NCBI GenBank assembly: GCA_938009905.1
Contig: CALLGK010000140.1
Location: forward strand, 1-33,610
Direction of reading: 5' to 3'
Source of the DNA: an uncultured Acidimicrobiales bacterium
Lineage (GTDB): Bacteria > Actinomycetota > Acidimicrobiia > Acidimicrobiales > SZUA-35
DNA length: 33,610 nt
Shown here: one piece after another, positions 8,238 to 16,863 of the stretch
Layout of the letters: every line of letters starts with the position of its first letter
How positions within the stretch are numbered: position 1 is the stretch's first letter
The notes under the pieces: model-generated
Seen by the model: the letters and a program-made list of their open reading frames with translations, nothing else
The model's database searches: none
Told to the model about the DNA's origin: nothing
Made by a program: the position numbers and the translations under genes

Positions 8238-9383
8238 CTAGAGCGAGCGGGCGATGCGCTCGTTCATCATCTCGGTTGAGCCATCGGTGAAGTTGGCGAT
8301 GCGGGCCGCGCCAAGGTGGCGGCTCAGCGGATACTCATCTCGCAGTCCTGCGGCCCCCATCGATTGCAGGCAAGCAGCGATCGCTGGCTCGGCCATCTCG
8401 CAGGCGAACTTCTTTGCGTGCGCGGCGGGCAAAATGGCGTCCGACGCCACGCCACCTTGTTCGGTCGCAACAACCGCCTCTATCGCTCGCTGCACAAGAA
8501 GTTCGGCGGCTGCGAGCTGGTTGGCCACGTCAGCGAGCGACCAGTTGAGCCCCTGATAGTCGAGCAGCGGCTTGCCAAAGGCCGTTCGCTTCTTGCCGTA
8601 GGCCACCGCCGTCTGCAGGGATGCTCGCACCATGGCGACACACATCGACGCCACGTAGGTGCGTGCGCCGTTGATGCTCGACAGGGCAGCCAAGAAGGCC
8701 TCGCCGGGGGCCGCGATCATGTCGGCATCTGTGATCTCGTAGTTGTCGAGCACGAAGCCTCCGGTACCGATGCCATGGCTCGACGTGAGCCCCTCTGGTT
8801 CTGACCGAACAAACCCGGGTCGACTCGCATCAATAAGGAACGAGGCGATGCCCTTTGCTCCTGCGTCTGGTGCCGTCTGCACGTAACAGACGATCACTTC
8901 GGATCGGGCGGCGTTGGTGATCCATGCCTTCTCGCCGTTGAGGACCCACCCGCCTTCAACCGTTGTGCCCGTTGTGGTGATGGCCGCGAAGTCGCTTCCG
9001 GCACTCGGTTCGGTGAGCGCTGTTGAACCGAGGATCTCGCCGGCCATCAATCTGGGAAGGAGACGATCTCGTGTGGCTTCTGACGCCTGCTCGGCCACAA
9101 CAACGGCAACGTTGTGGGTGTTGATCATGCTGAACGCCGAGGCCATCGACGCTTCGGTGATGACGTCGAACGCTGCGACCTTCTCATCGAAGCCAACACC
9201 GGCTCCACCATGTGCCTCGGGCACGGACATAGACAGCAGCCCGGCATCGCCGGCCTTGCGGTAGACGTCGGGTGGGGCCATCGACCGCGCCGCTTCCCAG
9301 CTCGCGACGTGCGGTGCAATCTCGGCGTCGGTAAACGCTTGAGCGGCGGAACGTGCGTCGAAGGAACCAGACGGTGTGACCAT
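8238..9383 (-). CDS. Acyl-CoA dehydrogenase family protein
   Basis: A 381-residue FAD-dependent enzyme of the acyl-CoA dehydrogenase superfamily, expected to introduce a 2,3-double bond into an acyl-CoA. The flavin and substrate-binding segments TALTEPSAGSDFAA and WVLNGEKAWITNAARSE are clear, as are RTAFGKPLLDYQGLNW and the C-terminal NFTDGSTEMMNERIARSL. In MCAD-type enzymes the catalytic Glu precedes the Gly of this last motif; here the aligned residue is Asp367. I see no Glu at the alternative isovaleryl-CoA-dehydrogenase position (INGARTYVA). The ATG start at 9383 leaves 32 bp to a divergent MFS gene. Activity may be altered or the substrate unusual. Confidence 0.92.
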   Translation of the reverse strand: MVTPSGSFDARSAAQAFTDAEIAPHVASWEAARSMAPPDVYRKAGDAGLLSMSVPEAHGGAGVGFDEKVAAFDVITEASMASAFSMINTHNVAVVVAEQASEATRDRLLPRLMAGEILGSTALTEPSAGSDFAAITTTGTTVEGGWVLNGEKAWITNAARSEVIVCYVQTAPDAGAKGIASFLIDASRPGFVRSEPEGLTSSHGIGTGGFVLDNYEITDADMIAAPGEAFLAALSSINGARTYVASMCVAMVRASLQTAVAYGKKRTAFGKPLLDYQGLNWSLADVANQLAAAELLVQRAIEAVVATEQGGVASDAILPAAHAKKFACEMAEPAIAACLQSMGAAGLRDEYPLSRHLGAARIANFTDGSTEMMNERIARSL

Positions 9384-9415
9384 TGGCCGACGCTAGTTCG
9401 TGAGGCCGAGGCGCC

Positions 9416-10660
9416 GTGAACCACACTGCCCTTGTGCGAGTGCTTTCGTCTCGTCGTCGAATGGCGATCACGATCCTGGTCTGCCTGACACCGATCGTCT
9501 CGCACTCGTTCGGCCGCTCGGTCTACGGCCTGTTGCTCCCTGCGATCGAGGAAGACCTCGGACTCAGCCATGCCAGCGCTGGTGTTCCAGGCACAGGCAT
9601 CTACGTGCTCTACATCGTCGGCGTGCTGGTCGTCGCCTCGTTGGCGCCGAAGTTCGAACCGATCACGATCATGCGAGGAGCCCTCGTTGTGTCGATGATC
9701 GGCCTCGGCACAGCAGCCCTGTCGCCCGGTATCGCGATGTTGACGCTCGGCGTCTCGCTGGCCGGGGGAGCAGGGGCCGGTATCTGGATGACCGCACCAG
9801 TCCTCGCCACAAGCTACGTGCCACCGGAGCGCCGAGGCCTCGTGATCGGCATGTTGTCTTCCGCCATCGGCCTGTCGAACATTGCGCTTGGCATCGGCAC
9901 GGGAGCGGTTCGACGCTCACTCGACGACGAAACGCTCTGGCGTCCGGTGTGGATCTTTGCGCTCTGCGTGACTGCCGCCTTGTTGGTTGGTTTGGTGTCG
10001 ATTGCCCGCTTCGACGCGACAGAGCGAACGGCAGGTGGGTTCAATCTTGACCAGCTTCGAGAGGTGCCTGGCTGGCTTCGGGTCACCGTTGCGTACGCCC
10101 TCTTCGGCTCAATGTCGGCCGGCTTCAACTCGTTCATCCTGGCGGCACTTGAAGACGGAGGCATGAGCCGCAACGACACCACCACCGTGTTTTCCGCCAT
10201 GGGACTCGCACTCGTTGTGATGTCACCACTCATGGGTGCACTGTCTGACCGCTTGGGACGTCCAAGGGTCATGAGCGGATGCGCGGCCGTGCTGGTGACC
10301 GCATGTCTTCTCGTGTCGGCTGGAGGACAGGTGGCCGTCCCAGCAGGTGCTGTGTTGTACGCGTCGACATCTGGCGCCTTTCCAGCCCTGATCGCCACCC
10401 ACGTCCGAGACCATGTCGACAACCGCCAGTTCAGCCGCGTACTCGCCACGATGACGATCCTGTTCTCGCTGCTGTCTGCGTGCACTCCAGGACTCGTCGG
10501 GTGGATCGCCGACGCCACGGGCAGTTTCTCCTGGTCGTACCTGATGCTGGCCGCCTTGGTCGCCGGCGCCTTTGCGCTGAGCCTCGGCATCCGCCAGGCA
10601 GATTCGCCAACCGATCCGAGAATGCACCGACCGACGCCAGGAACTACAACAGAGACATGA
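9416..10660 (+). CDS. MFS transporter
   Basis: A 414-residue protein with about 12 predicted membrane spans. An inter-span loop reads SDRLGRPRVMSG, which matches the major facilitator signature (D-R-x-G-R) before a transmembrane helix in the second half. The N-terminal half includes FGRSVYGLLLPAIEEDLG, a common opening for drug/metabolite or carboxylate MFS permeases. The start is taken as GTG at 9416; no good Shine-Dalgarno is visible. Its stop overlaps the next ATG (ATGA), so it is translationally coupled to an amidase gene. That suggests it moves the amidase substrate or product. Direction and substrate are unknown. Confidence 0.88.
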   Translation: MNHTALVRVLSSRRRMAITILVCLTPIVSHSFGRSVYGLLLPAIEEDLGLSHASAGVPGTGIYVLYIVGVLVVASLAPKFEPITIMRGALVVSMIGLGTAALSPGIAMLTLGVSLAGGAGAGIWMTAPVLATSYVPPERRGLVIGMLSSAIGLSNIALGIGTGAVRRSLDDETLWRPVWIFALCVTAALLVGLVSIARFDATERTAGGFNLDQLREVPGWLRVTVAYALFGSMSAGFNSFILAALEDGGMSRNDTTTVFSAMGLALVVMSPLMGALSDRLGRPRVMSGCAAVLVTACLLVSAGGQVAVPAGAVLYASTSGAFPALIATHVRDHVDNRQFSRVLATMTILFSLLSACTPGLVGWIADATGSFSWSYLMLAALVAGAFALSLGIRQADSPTDPRMHRPTPGTTTET

Positions 10661-12123
10661 CCGACGCCGATTCGCCTGCCCTCGGACTCGCAACCGCCAC
10701 CGAACTCGCTCGCCAGATTCGAGATCGAGAGATCAGCGCGGTCGAACTGCTCGATCACTACCTCGACCGAGTCGACACCATCAACCCAGAAATCAATGCC
10801 GTGATAACGCTTGACGCGGATCGGGCCAGGAACGCAGCACAGGCAGCCGACGACGCAACGACACGTGGCGACGCAACGGGACCGCTTCACGGACTGCCCA
10901 CCACGGTCAAAGACGCCATCGCGACCGAGGGAATCCGCAGCACCGGAGGCGCCATCGAGCTTGAGGATCACGTGCCGACGGCTGATGCCCCGGTTGTGAC
11001 GTCGGTGCGAGACGCCGGTGCGATTGTGTTTGGCAAGACAAACCTGCCGAGGTGGTCCGGCGACGTGCAGGCCTACAACGAGATGTTTGGCGTGACCGGG
11101 AACCCGTGGGATCCGGCGAGAACGCCGGGCGGTTCAAGCGGGGGTGCGTCAGCTGCGGTGTCTGCCGGACTCACGAGCTTCGAGATCGGCACAGACATCG
11201 GAGGCTCGGTTCGACTCCCAGCGCACTTCGCTGGCGTGTGTGGACACAAGCCGTCGTTTGGTCTGATCCCGCAATACGGCTACCTCGATCATCCAACTGG
11301 GGGCAATGTCGAGGCCGACGTCAACGTGTTTGGGCCGCTGGCGCGCTCAGTCGAAGATCTGGAGCTTCTCGTTGACGTGATGGCCGGGCCGACCGCCGAC
11401 CGAGCGACGGCCTGGAAGCTCGAGTTGCCAGAACCGCGAGCGGCCAAGCCAGCCGACATGCGAGTGGCCACTTGGCTGGACGACCCTGCTTGTTCGGTGG
11501 CCAGCGATGTGGGTGCCGTGCTCGAGGCTGCCGTCGACTCGTTGCGCTCAGCCGGCGTCTCGACGATCGCCTCAGACCACCCAGAGACCACCATCGGTGA
11601 TGTTTGGGAGACAGGCTTGCCACTCATTAGCGCAGCGACGTCACCCGGCCGCAGCGAGGAGGAGTGGGCGGAACAGGTCCGCAAAGCAAACGATCCGACC
11701 CTCGATCAAGCCCGGTCGATGCGCTACAAGGCGTCAACGCTGTACCACCGCGATTGGCTCTTGATGACAGAACGCCGAGCGCAGCTTCGATCCGTCTGGG
11801 CCGACTTCTTCACCAACTACGACGTGTTGCTCTGCCCCGTCGCCATTAGCGCGGCCTTCCCGCACACCACGGACGGCGGGCTGTACTCGCGCAGCATCGA
11901 GATCGACGGTCAGGCTCGTTCATATACCGATCTGATCGCCTGGACGTCGATGATCGGATTTGTCTATCTGCCATCAACGGTCGTGCCCGTCGGTCTCACC
12001 GAGAGCGGCCTTCCCGTCGGCATTCAGGTGGTTGGTCCGTTCCTCGAAGACCGGACCACCCTCCGCTTTGCTCGCCTCGTTGAAGAGGTGTGCGGGGGCT
12101 ACCAGGTCCCACCGATCGCCTAG
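10657..12123 (+). CDS. Amidase (amidase-signature family)
   Basis: A 488-residue amidase-signature hydrolase that cleaves a carboxamide to an acid and ammonia or an amine. The Ser-cisSer-Lys triad is visible: Lys85 in TTVKDAIATEG, Ser160 in TPGGSSGGASAAV, and nucleophile Ser184 in GTDIGGSVRLPA. The cisSer-Ser spacing of 24 matches characterised members. The ATG at 10657 overlaps the MFS stop by 4 bp, so this start is preferred over the open frame reaching back to 10279. Sequence similarity to GatA is expected, but no gatB or gatC is adjacent, so a catabolic amidase is more likely than the tRNA amidotransferase. Its TAG stop shares the bases CTAG with the stop of the convergent hydrolase gene. 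Confidence 0.93.
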   Translation: MTDADSPALGLATATELARQIRDREISAVELLDHYLDRVDTINPEINAVITLDADRARNAAQAADDATTRGDATGPLHGLPTTVKDAIATEGIRSTGGAIELEDHVPTADAPVVTSVRDAGAIVFGKTNLPRWSGDVQAYNEMFGVTGNPWDPARTPGGSSGGASAAVSAGLTSFEIGTDIGGSVRLPAHFAGVCGHKPSFGLIPQYGYLDHPTGGNVEADVNVFGPLARSVEDLELLVDVMAGPTADRATAWKLELPEPRAAKPADMRVATWLDDPACSVASDVGAVLEAAVDSLRSAGVSTIASDHPETTIGDVWETGLPLISAATSPGRSEEEWAEQVRKANDPTLDQARSMRYKASTLYHRDWLLMTERRAQLRSVWADFFTNYDVLLCPVAISAAFPHTTDGGLYSRSIEIDGQARSYTDLIAWTSMIGFVYLPSTVVPVGLTESGLPVGIQVVGPFLEDRTTLRFARLVEEVCGGYQVPPIA

Positions 12124-12842
12124 CGTCGCAGGTTCCGATCAAACAGGTCGTGGAGCCGTTCCCAGTGCGTTTCAGATGCTTCACGCACGTACTGCGGACG
12201 TTCCGCGTATGCGAAGCCATGCTCGGTGCCCGGAAACCACTCGACCCGGCCTCGTGAATCGCTCGCCTCGAGCGCAGCCTCGAACTCCGCGACGACCTCG
12301 GGTGGTGCGTAGCTGTCGGTCTCGGCGCAGGCCACGTAGATCTCGGCGTTGGTGCCGTTGAGATGCTTGTGGGGCGAGTCGTCCTCGTCGACGGCCAATC
12401 TCACGCCGTGGATAGACGCCGCGGCGACCACCTCGTCAATTCCGGCAGCGAGCATGATCGTGAACGGGCCGCTCATGCAATAGCCAGCGGTTCCGACCCG
12501 GCTGGTGTCGGCAGCTGCATCCTTGGCCGCGTGGGCCAACATCGTCTTGGCGTCGTCGACCACCATGGCATTGCTGAGGTTGCTCATCAGCTCAAACATG
12601 CGATCTCGATCGCCTGTCTCGAAGACGTTGTACTCCTGGACGTCGCGGTAATAGAGCTGCGAGGTCATCACGTAGTAGCCGGCGGTGGCCAACCGGCTCG
12701 CCATGTGGCGAATCTCGTCGCGCATGCCGGGAGCATCCATCAGGAACAGCACGACCGGATATGGGCCATCGCCGTCTGGACGGAAGGTCCACGTCGGCAT
12801 CGTGCCCTCAGCCATCTCGAGATCTACGTAGTCTTGGATCAT
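12120..12842 (-). CDS. Dienelactone hydrolase family protein
   Basis: A 240-residue alpha/beta hydrolase. The Cys-Asp-His triad typical of carboxymethylenebutenolidase is in place: Cys122 in GTAGYCMSGPF, Asp176 in AETDSYAP, and His208 in GTEHGFAY. It may hydrolyse dienelactone in the chlorocatechol/3-oxoadipate route, or another small ester or lactone; the family is broad. I take ATG at 12842 (MIQDYVDLEM) because it lies 11 bp after the hrpA stop and gives the normal length. A longer frame from 12971 would run inside hrpA. No clear Shine-Dalgarno precedes it, so expression probably depends on coupling to hrpA on the same strand. Its stop overlaps the amidase stop. Confidence 0.88.
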   Translation of the reverse strand: MIQDYVDLEMAEGTMPTWTFRPDGDGPYPVVLFLMDAPGMRDEIRHMASRLATAGYYVMTSQLYYRDVQEYNVFETGDRDRMFELMSNLSNAMVVDDAKTMLAHAAKDAAADTSRVGTAGYCMSGPFTIMLAAGIDEVVAAASIHGVRLAVDEDDSPHKHLNGTNAEIYVACAETDSYAPPEVVAEFEAALEASDSRGRVEWFPGTEHGFAYAERPQYVREASETHWERLHDLFDRNLRR

Positions 12843-12853
12843 GCGCAGAGACG

Positions 12854-15800
12854 CTACATCCCAAGCTTGCGTAGCTCCGAAAGGCGCCGTTGCAATCTGG
12901 TCGAACTGACCTTGCCAACCACGCCAAGCTTGTGGGCGAAGAGCGACACCCGGAGCTCCTCTATCAACCAACCAACGTCCTCGAGTTCGGCGGCTGAGCC
13001 GTTGCGCTGCACCAACGACGCGAACTCAGCTTCGATAGCTCCAAGCTCCCGTTGATGATCACGATCTCGCCGAGGATTCTCGACGGCCGCCTCGAGACGA
13101 AGGGGAATGGCCGCGAGGTAGCGAGCGACGTCGTTGAGCCTGGCCAGCCCAACTCCAGCAATCACGCCGGGATACACGAGACGGGCAACGTGCCGTTGCT
13201 CGTCGGCCACCGCGTCGCTCGCAACGCGTATCGATTGGTGCTTCTCGAGTGAGGCATGCGCGTCGCGTCCAGCCTCGGCAACAGCGAGGGCTCCCGTTGC
13301 AGCTTCTGTGAGAGTCGACGTGAGCCCGGCGCGTACGTGCTTCAGCAACGCATCGAACCCGGCCTCACTCCACGCCGGTGCCTCGCCGCTACTCATCAGT
13401 TCGTCGAAGGCCGCCGTCACAATGTCGTCGTACCAGCCCGCTTTCGACTGGACCGTGTTCGCGGCAATCGTGAGCTTGGCGTCGTTCGACAACATCCGAT
13501 CCAACTGGCGGAGCGGGCCACCGATCTGCAGTCGCAACAGTCGTCGGGTTCCCGACCACATGGCATCGTGCTGTTCCTCGGTGTTCGGCAGCAACCGAAC
13601 GGCAACCGTGTCGCCCTGATCAACGAGCGCCGGAAAGGCCCGAACGGTGTTGCCGGTCGCTTCCTCTGTGACTTCACGAGGCAACTCGCCGATTGTCCAT
13701 GCCGTGAGCCCCTCAGCCAGCAGCGCAGACTCCGTCGCCTGCAACGAGGAGCGCAGCTGCTGGTCGAGTCGTTGACGCAAGACGCCAACGTTCTTGCCAG
13801 CTCCGACCATCGCCCCGCTGGCATCGATCACGCGCACGGTCGGTCGCAGATGCTTCGGCAGCGAGGCGACGTCGATGTCGGCATCGGCGATCTCTACCCC
13901 AGCCAAACGTCGGACCTCCCGAGCCACCGTGGGTCCGAGGGGCTCGACAGACGTGTCGACGCGCTCGGCGATCCGGTTGCCTAGCGCTGCTACTGAGCCT
14001 GCAATCGGCAGCAACTCGCGCCGCACCGATTTGGGCAGCCCTCGCAGAAGGTGATCGTAGATGTCGGCCCGAAAGCCGGGAACGTTCCATGCCAGCAGTT
14101 CGGGATCCAGTTGATTCAGCACGTCGATGGGTACATCGACAATGGCCCCGTCGATGGGGCTTGCAGGATCAAACTCGTAGGAAACACTCACGGCGACTTG
14201 TCCAACCATGAAGTCGACCGGGAACGCTTCTTCGTCGACGCTGAGCGCATCGAGGTCAACAAGGTCGCCAACGCTCAGGTGCAGCAAGCGTTCGTCGTCG
14301 GCCGCTGCCTTCTTCCACCAGCGATTGAAGTGGCCGACAGACGTGACGTCTTCGCCGATGCGTTGATCGAAGAAATCGAACATTCGGACCCGTTCATCGA
14401 CCAAGTCCCGCGTTCTCGCTCGAGCCTCCATCTGAGCGACCTCGGTGAGAACGCCGCGATTGTGGGCCAGAAACGGCTGATGCTTGAGTGTGTCTGGCGC
14501 ATCGGCGACGTCTCCATCGTCGTCGTCACGATCGGTCGCAACCGGATCGATAAGGGCATGGTGGATGAACAGTTCACGCGCCAATGCTCGATCGACTCGG
14601 CGCAGATTGATCGTGCGGCCCTCGACGATTGGCAGACCAAAGAGTGTGGCTCGCTCGATCGTGGTAGCCGTTGCCCGGTTGGGGTCCCACACCGGCGCGT
14701 CATAGCGGTACGTCGCCAGGTGGTCTGCGAACTCCTCGATCCATCGGGCATCGACCGGCGCCACAATGCGGGCCCACATCCGGTTGGTTTCAACCAGCTC
14801 GGCCGCCATCACCCAATTCGCCTTCGTTCGCCGCACGACGGACCCAGGGGCGATCGCAAACTTGGCACTGCGGGCGCCAGTGAACTCCTGGAGCGGCGGA
14901 CGTCCCCGCCCGCTGCCGCTGTTGCCGCCGCCCTTCGTCGTCTTCGGCTCATCTCGTTTGCCAATGTGCGACAGGAGACCGCTCAGCAACGCTTGATGGA
15001 TCAGATCAGCGGCGGGTCGCTCGACAGATTCCCACTCCGCACTCTGTTTGTCGCGAGCCTTTCTTGGTCGTGCACGCTGATCGCCGTGCAAACTGCGACG
15101 CAACTGTCGCTCAACGTCTTGCCATTCCCGAATGCGATTGACGTTGAGAAAGCCAGCCCGACACCGCTTTCGGAACTGGTTGCCAGAAAGCTCGGCCCGA
15201 AGAGCGCCAAGGTGATGCCATAGGTTCAGCAGCGTCAGAAAGTCGGACCGAGGATCGACAAAGACGCTGTGCGCTTCCGCCGCAGCTTCTCGCTTGTCGC
15301 TTGGACGTTCTCGAGGGTCCTGAATCGACAGTGCGGCCGCGATGATCACGATCTCCTCACCGCAGCCGAGGTGCTCGCCTTCCAACACCATCCGACCAAG
15401 CCGAGGGTCAACAGGAAGGCGACTCAGCCTGCGACCGATGGGGGTGAGCCACTTCTTTGTGCCCGGTGCTCGTTCTGGATCAATGGCATCGAGTTCTTCG
15501 AGCAGCCCGATGCCGTCTGCGATGCTGCGGCTATCGGGTGGATCGAGAAACGGGAACGAGTCGACGTCGCCCAGGCCCAAGCTCGCCATCTGCAGAATGA
15601 CGCCAGCCAAATTCGTGCGTTGAATCTCCGGCTCAGTGAATTCGGGACGACCGAGATAGTCATCTTCCGCGTAGAGCCGAATGCACACACCGGGCGCCAC
15701 GCGACCACAACGGCCGGCGCGCTGATCGGCAGATGCCTGCGAGACGGGCTCAATCGGCAGCCGCTGCACCTTCGTGCGGCGCGAATAGCGAGAGATGCGG

Positions 15801-16783
15801 GCCGTGCCGATGTCGATCACCGAACGGATGCCGGGAACGGTCAGGGACGTTTCGGCCACGTTGGTCGACACTACGATGCGACGACCTTCGTGTGGCGAGA
15901 AGATCCGCTGCTGTTCAGCCTGTGTGAGCCGGGCGTACAACGGGACGATCTCGGTGTTGCGAAGCGCCATCTTCTCGAGTTCATCAATGGTCTCGCGGAT
16001 CTCGCGCTCGCCATTGGCGAACACGAGGATGTCGCCTTCCTCGGTCCGAATGAGCTCCCGAACGGCTTCAGCCACGCCTTCCGCCACACCGTCGGGTGAC
16101 CCACCTCGACCGTCGTCGCCAAGCGGCCGGTAGCGAACCTCAACCGGAAACGTACGACCAGTGATCTCGATCACAGGGGCGTCATCAAAGTGAGCCGCAA
16201 ACCGGGCCGTGTCGATCGTGGCTGACGTGATGATGATCTTCAGGTCGGGCCGGCGGGGGAGAAGCGCCTTGAGATACCCCAGCAGGAAGTCGATGTTGAG
16301 GGATCGTTCGTGGGCCTCATCGACGATGATGGCGTCGTAGGCCGACAGAAGACGATCTCGCTGGATCTCGGCAAGCAGCAGCCCGTCCGTCACCAACTTG
16401 ATGGCCGTGCGAGGGCCTACTTGGTCATTGAAGCGAACGGCGTAGCCAACCTGTTCACCGACGTCCTCGCCCAGCAGAGATGCAATCCGCGTCGCAATCG
16501 ATCGAGCGGCTAGTCGGCGGGGTTGAGTGTGTCCGATCAGCCCGCCTGACTGTCCATCGCTCTGCCCATCGCTCTGCCCATGACGCTGCCCATCATCCTG
16601 TCGACCAATACCCGCGTCGCGGCAGATCAACGGCAACTTCGTGCTCTTGCCCGACCCCGTTTCACCCGCGACAACAACGACCTGGTTCTCCCGGATCAGG
16701 TCAACGATGTCAGACCATCGGTCATCAATAGGCAGACCGCCGTCCGATTCGTGGGACGGATGACCTACGGGAGTGCTTGTCAT
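12854..16783 (-). CDS. hrpA: ATP-dependent RNA helicase HrpA (DEAH-box, long form)
   Basis: A 1309-residue DEAH-box RNA helicase, close in length to E. coli HrpA (about 1300). Visible motifs are Walker A GETGSGKST at residues 40-48, IGHTQPRRLAARS (Ia), VDEAHERS near 153 (II), ITSATIDTARF (III), VSTNVAETSLTVPGI (V) and SADQRAGRCGR (VI). The helicase-associated and winged-helix regions follow, then a long C-terminal domain of the HrpA type. The family acts on RNA and has been linked to mRNA processing and rescue of stalled ribosomes. The ATG at 16783 is divergent from the polysaccharide operon. An insertion of about 20 residues made of D-G-Q-S type repeats follows motif I. A 390-residue plus-strand open frame inside it (14051-15223) is a composition artefact. 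Confidence 0.96.
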   Translation of the reverse strand: MTSTPVGHPSHESDGGLPIDDRWSDIVDLIRENQVVVVAGETGSGKSTKLPLICRDAGIGRQDDGQRHGQSDGQSDGQSGGLIGHTQPRRLAARSIATRIASLLGEDVGEQVGYAVRFNDQVGPRTAIKLVTDGLLLAEIQRDRLLSAYDAIIVDEAHERSLNIDFLLGYLKALLPRRPDLKIIITSATIDTARFAAHFDDAPVIEITGRTFPVEVRYRPLGDDGRGGSPDGVAEGVAEAVRELIRTEEGDILVFANGEREIRETIDELEKMALRNTEIVPLYARLTQAEQQRIFSPHEGRRIVVSTNVAETSLTVPGIRSVIDIGTARISRYSRRTKVQRLPIEPVSQASADQRAGRCGRVAPGVCIRLYAEDDYLGRPEFTEPEIQRTNLAGVILQMASLGLGDVDSFPFLDPPDSRSIADGIGLLEELDAIDPERAPGTKKWLTPIGRRLSRLPVDPRLGRMVLEGEHLGCGEEIVIIAAALSIQDPRERPSDKREAAAEAHSVFVDPRSDFLTLLNLWHHLGALRAELSGNQFRKRCRAGFLNVNRIREWQDVERQLRRSLHGDQRARPRKARDKQSAEWESVERPAADLIHQALLSGLLSHIGKRDEPKTTKGGGNSGSGRGRPPLQEFTGARSAKFAIAPGSVVRRTKANWVMAAELVETNRMWARIVAPVDARWIEEFADHLATYRYDAPVWDPNRATATTIERATLFGLPIVEGRTINLRRVDRALARELFIHHALIDPVATDRDDDDGDVADAPDTLKHQPFLAHNRGVLTEVAQMEARARTRDLVDERVRMFDFFDQRIGEDVTSVGHFNRWWKKAAADDERLLHLSVGDLVDLDALSVDEEAFPVDFMVGQVAVSVSYEFDPASPIDGAIVDVPIDVLNQLDPELLAWNVPGFRADIYDHLLRGLPKSVRRELLPIAGSVAALGNRIAERVDTSVEPLGPTVAREVRRLAGVEIADADIDVASLPKHLRPTVRVIDASGAMVGAGKNVGVLRQRLDQQLRSSLQATESALLAEGLTAWTIGELPREVTEEATGNTVRAFPALVDQGDTVAVRLLPNTEEQHDAMWSGTRRLLRLQIGGPLRQLDRMLSNDAKLTIAANTVQSKAGWYDDIVTAAFDELMSSGEAPAWSEAGFDALLKHVRAGLTSTLTEAATGALAVAEAGRDAHASLEKHQSIRVASDAVADEQRHVARLVYPGVIAGVGLARLNDVARYLAAIPLRLEAAVENPRRDRDHQRELGAIEAEFASLVQRNGSAAELEDVGWLIEELRVSLFAHKLGVVGKVSSTRLQRRLSELRKLGM
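16549..16596. repeat. Four imperfect 12-bp tandem repeats inside hrpA
   Basis: Four 12-bp units of the form tctgcccatcgc run from 16549 to 16596 with a few substitutions, and a fifth partial unit follows. The period is a multiple of three, so hrpA stays in frame and encodes consecutive tetrapeptides DGQR, HGQS, DGQS and DGQS. They lie between Walker A and motif Ia, where HrpA proteins normally have only a few residues. Confidence 0.85.
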
Positions 16784-16817
16784 TCGTGAGGTCCTTGGCC
16801 TACATTCCGAAATGGAG

Positions 16818-16859
16818 CTCGCACGCCATCCGTGGTGTTCACGGAACGTCGCGTGCGAG
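16818..16859. promoter_or_regulatory. Nested inverted repeat in the leader of the polysaccharide operon
   Basis: CTCGCACGC at 16818-16826 is exactly complementary to GCGTGCGAG at 16851-16859. Inside it, TCCGTG at 16829-16834 pairs with CACGGA at 16840-16845 across a GTGTT loop. The RNA would form a 9-bp outer and a 6-bp inner stem separated by an asymmetric internal loop (2 and 5 nt). The outer 3' arm contains the only purine-rich ribosome-site candidate (GCGAGG), directly before GTG/ATG at 16861/16864. There is no T-run, so it is not a simple terminator. It could act as a translational lid, an attenuator or a DNA operator; which one is inference. Confidence 0.6.
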
Positions 16860-16863
16860 GGTG

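Noticed and set aside
8223-8242. CTAGG...CCTAG inverted repeat between the convergent acyl-CoA ligase and dehydrogenase genes as a terminator
   Set aside because: Only 5-bp arms with a 10-base loop and no T-run; too weak to call.
9384-9415. Divergent promoter pair between acyl-CoA dehydrogenase and MFS genes
   Set aside because: The 32-bp spacer is too short to show two promoters and no clear elements were seen; promoters may lie inside the genes.
10279-10656. N-terminal extension of the amidase to 10279
   Set aside because: It reads the MFS gene in the wrong frame and is Arg-rich; the amidase fold begins after the ATG at 10657.
12843-12971. N-terminal extension of the dienelactone hydrolase to 12971
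   Set aside because: It reads the 3' end of hrpA out of frame and has no hydrolase similarity; ATG at 12842 gives the family length.
14051-15223. 390-residue plus-strand open frame
   Set aside because: It is antisense to the C-terminal half of hrpA, whose minus-strand protein is clearly real; no recognisable domain.
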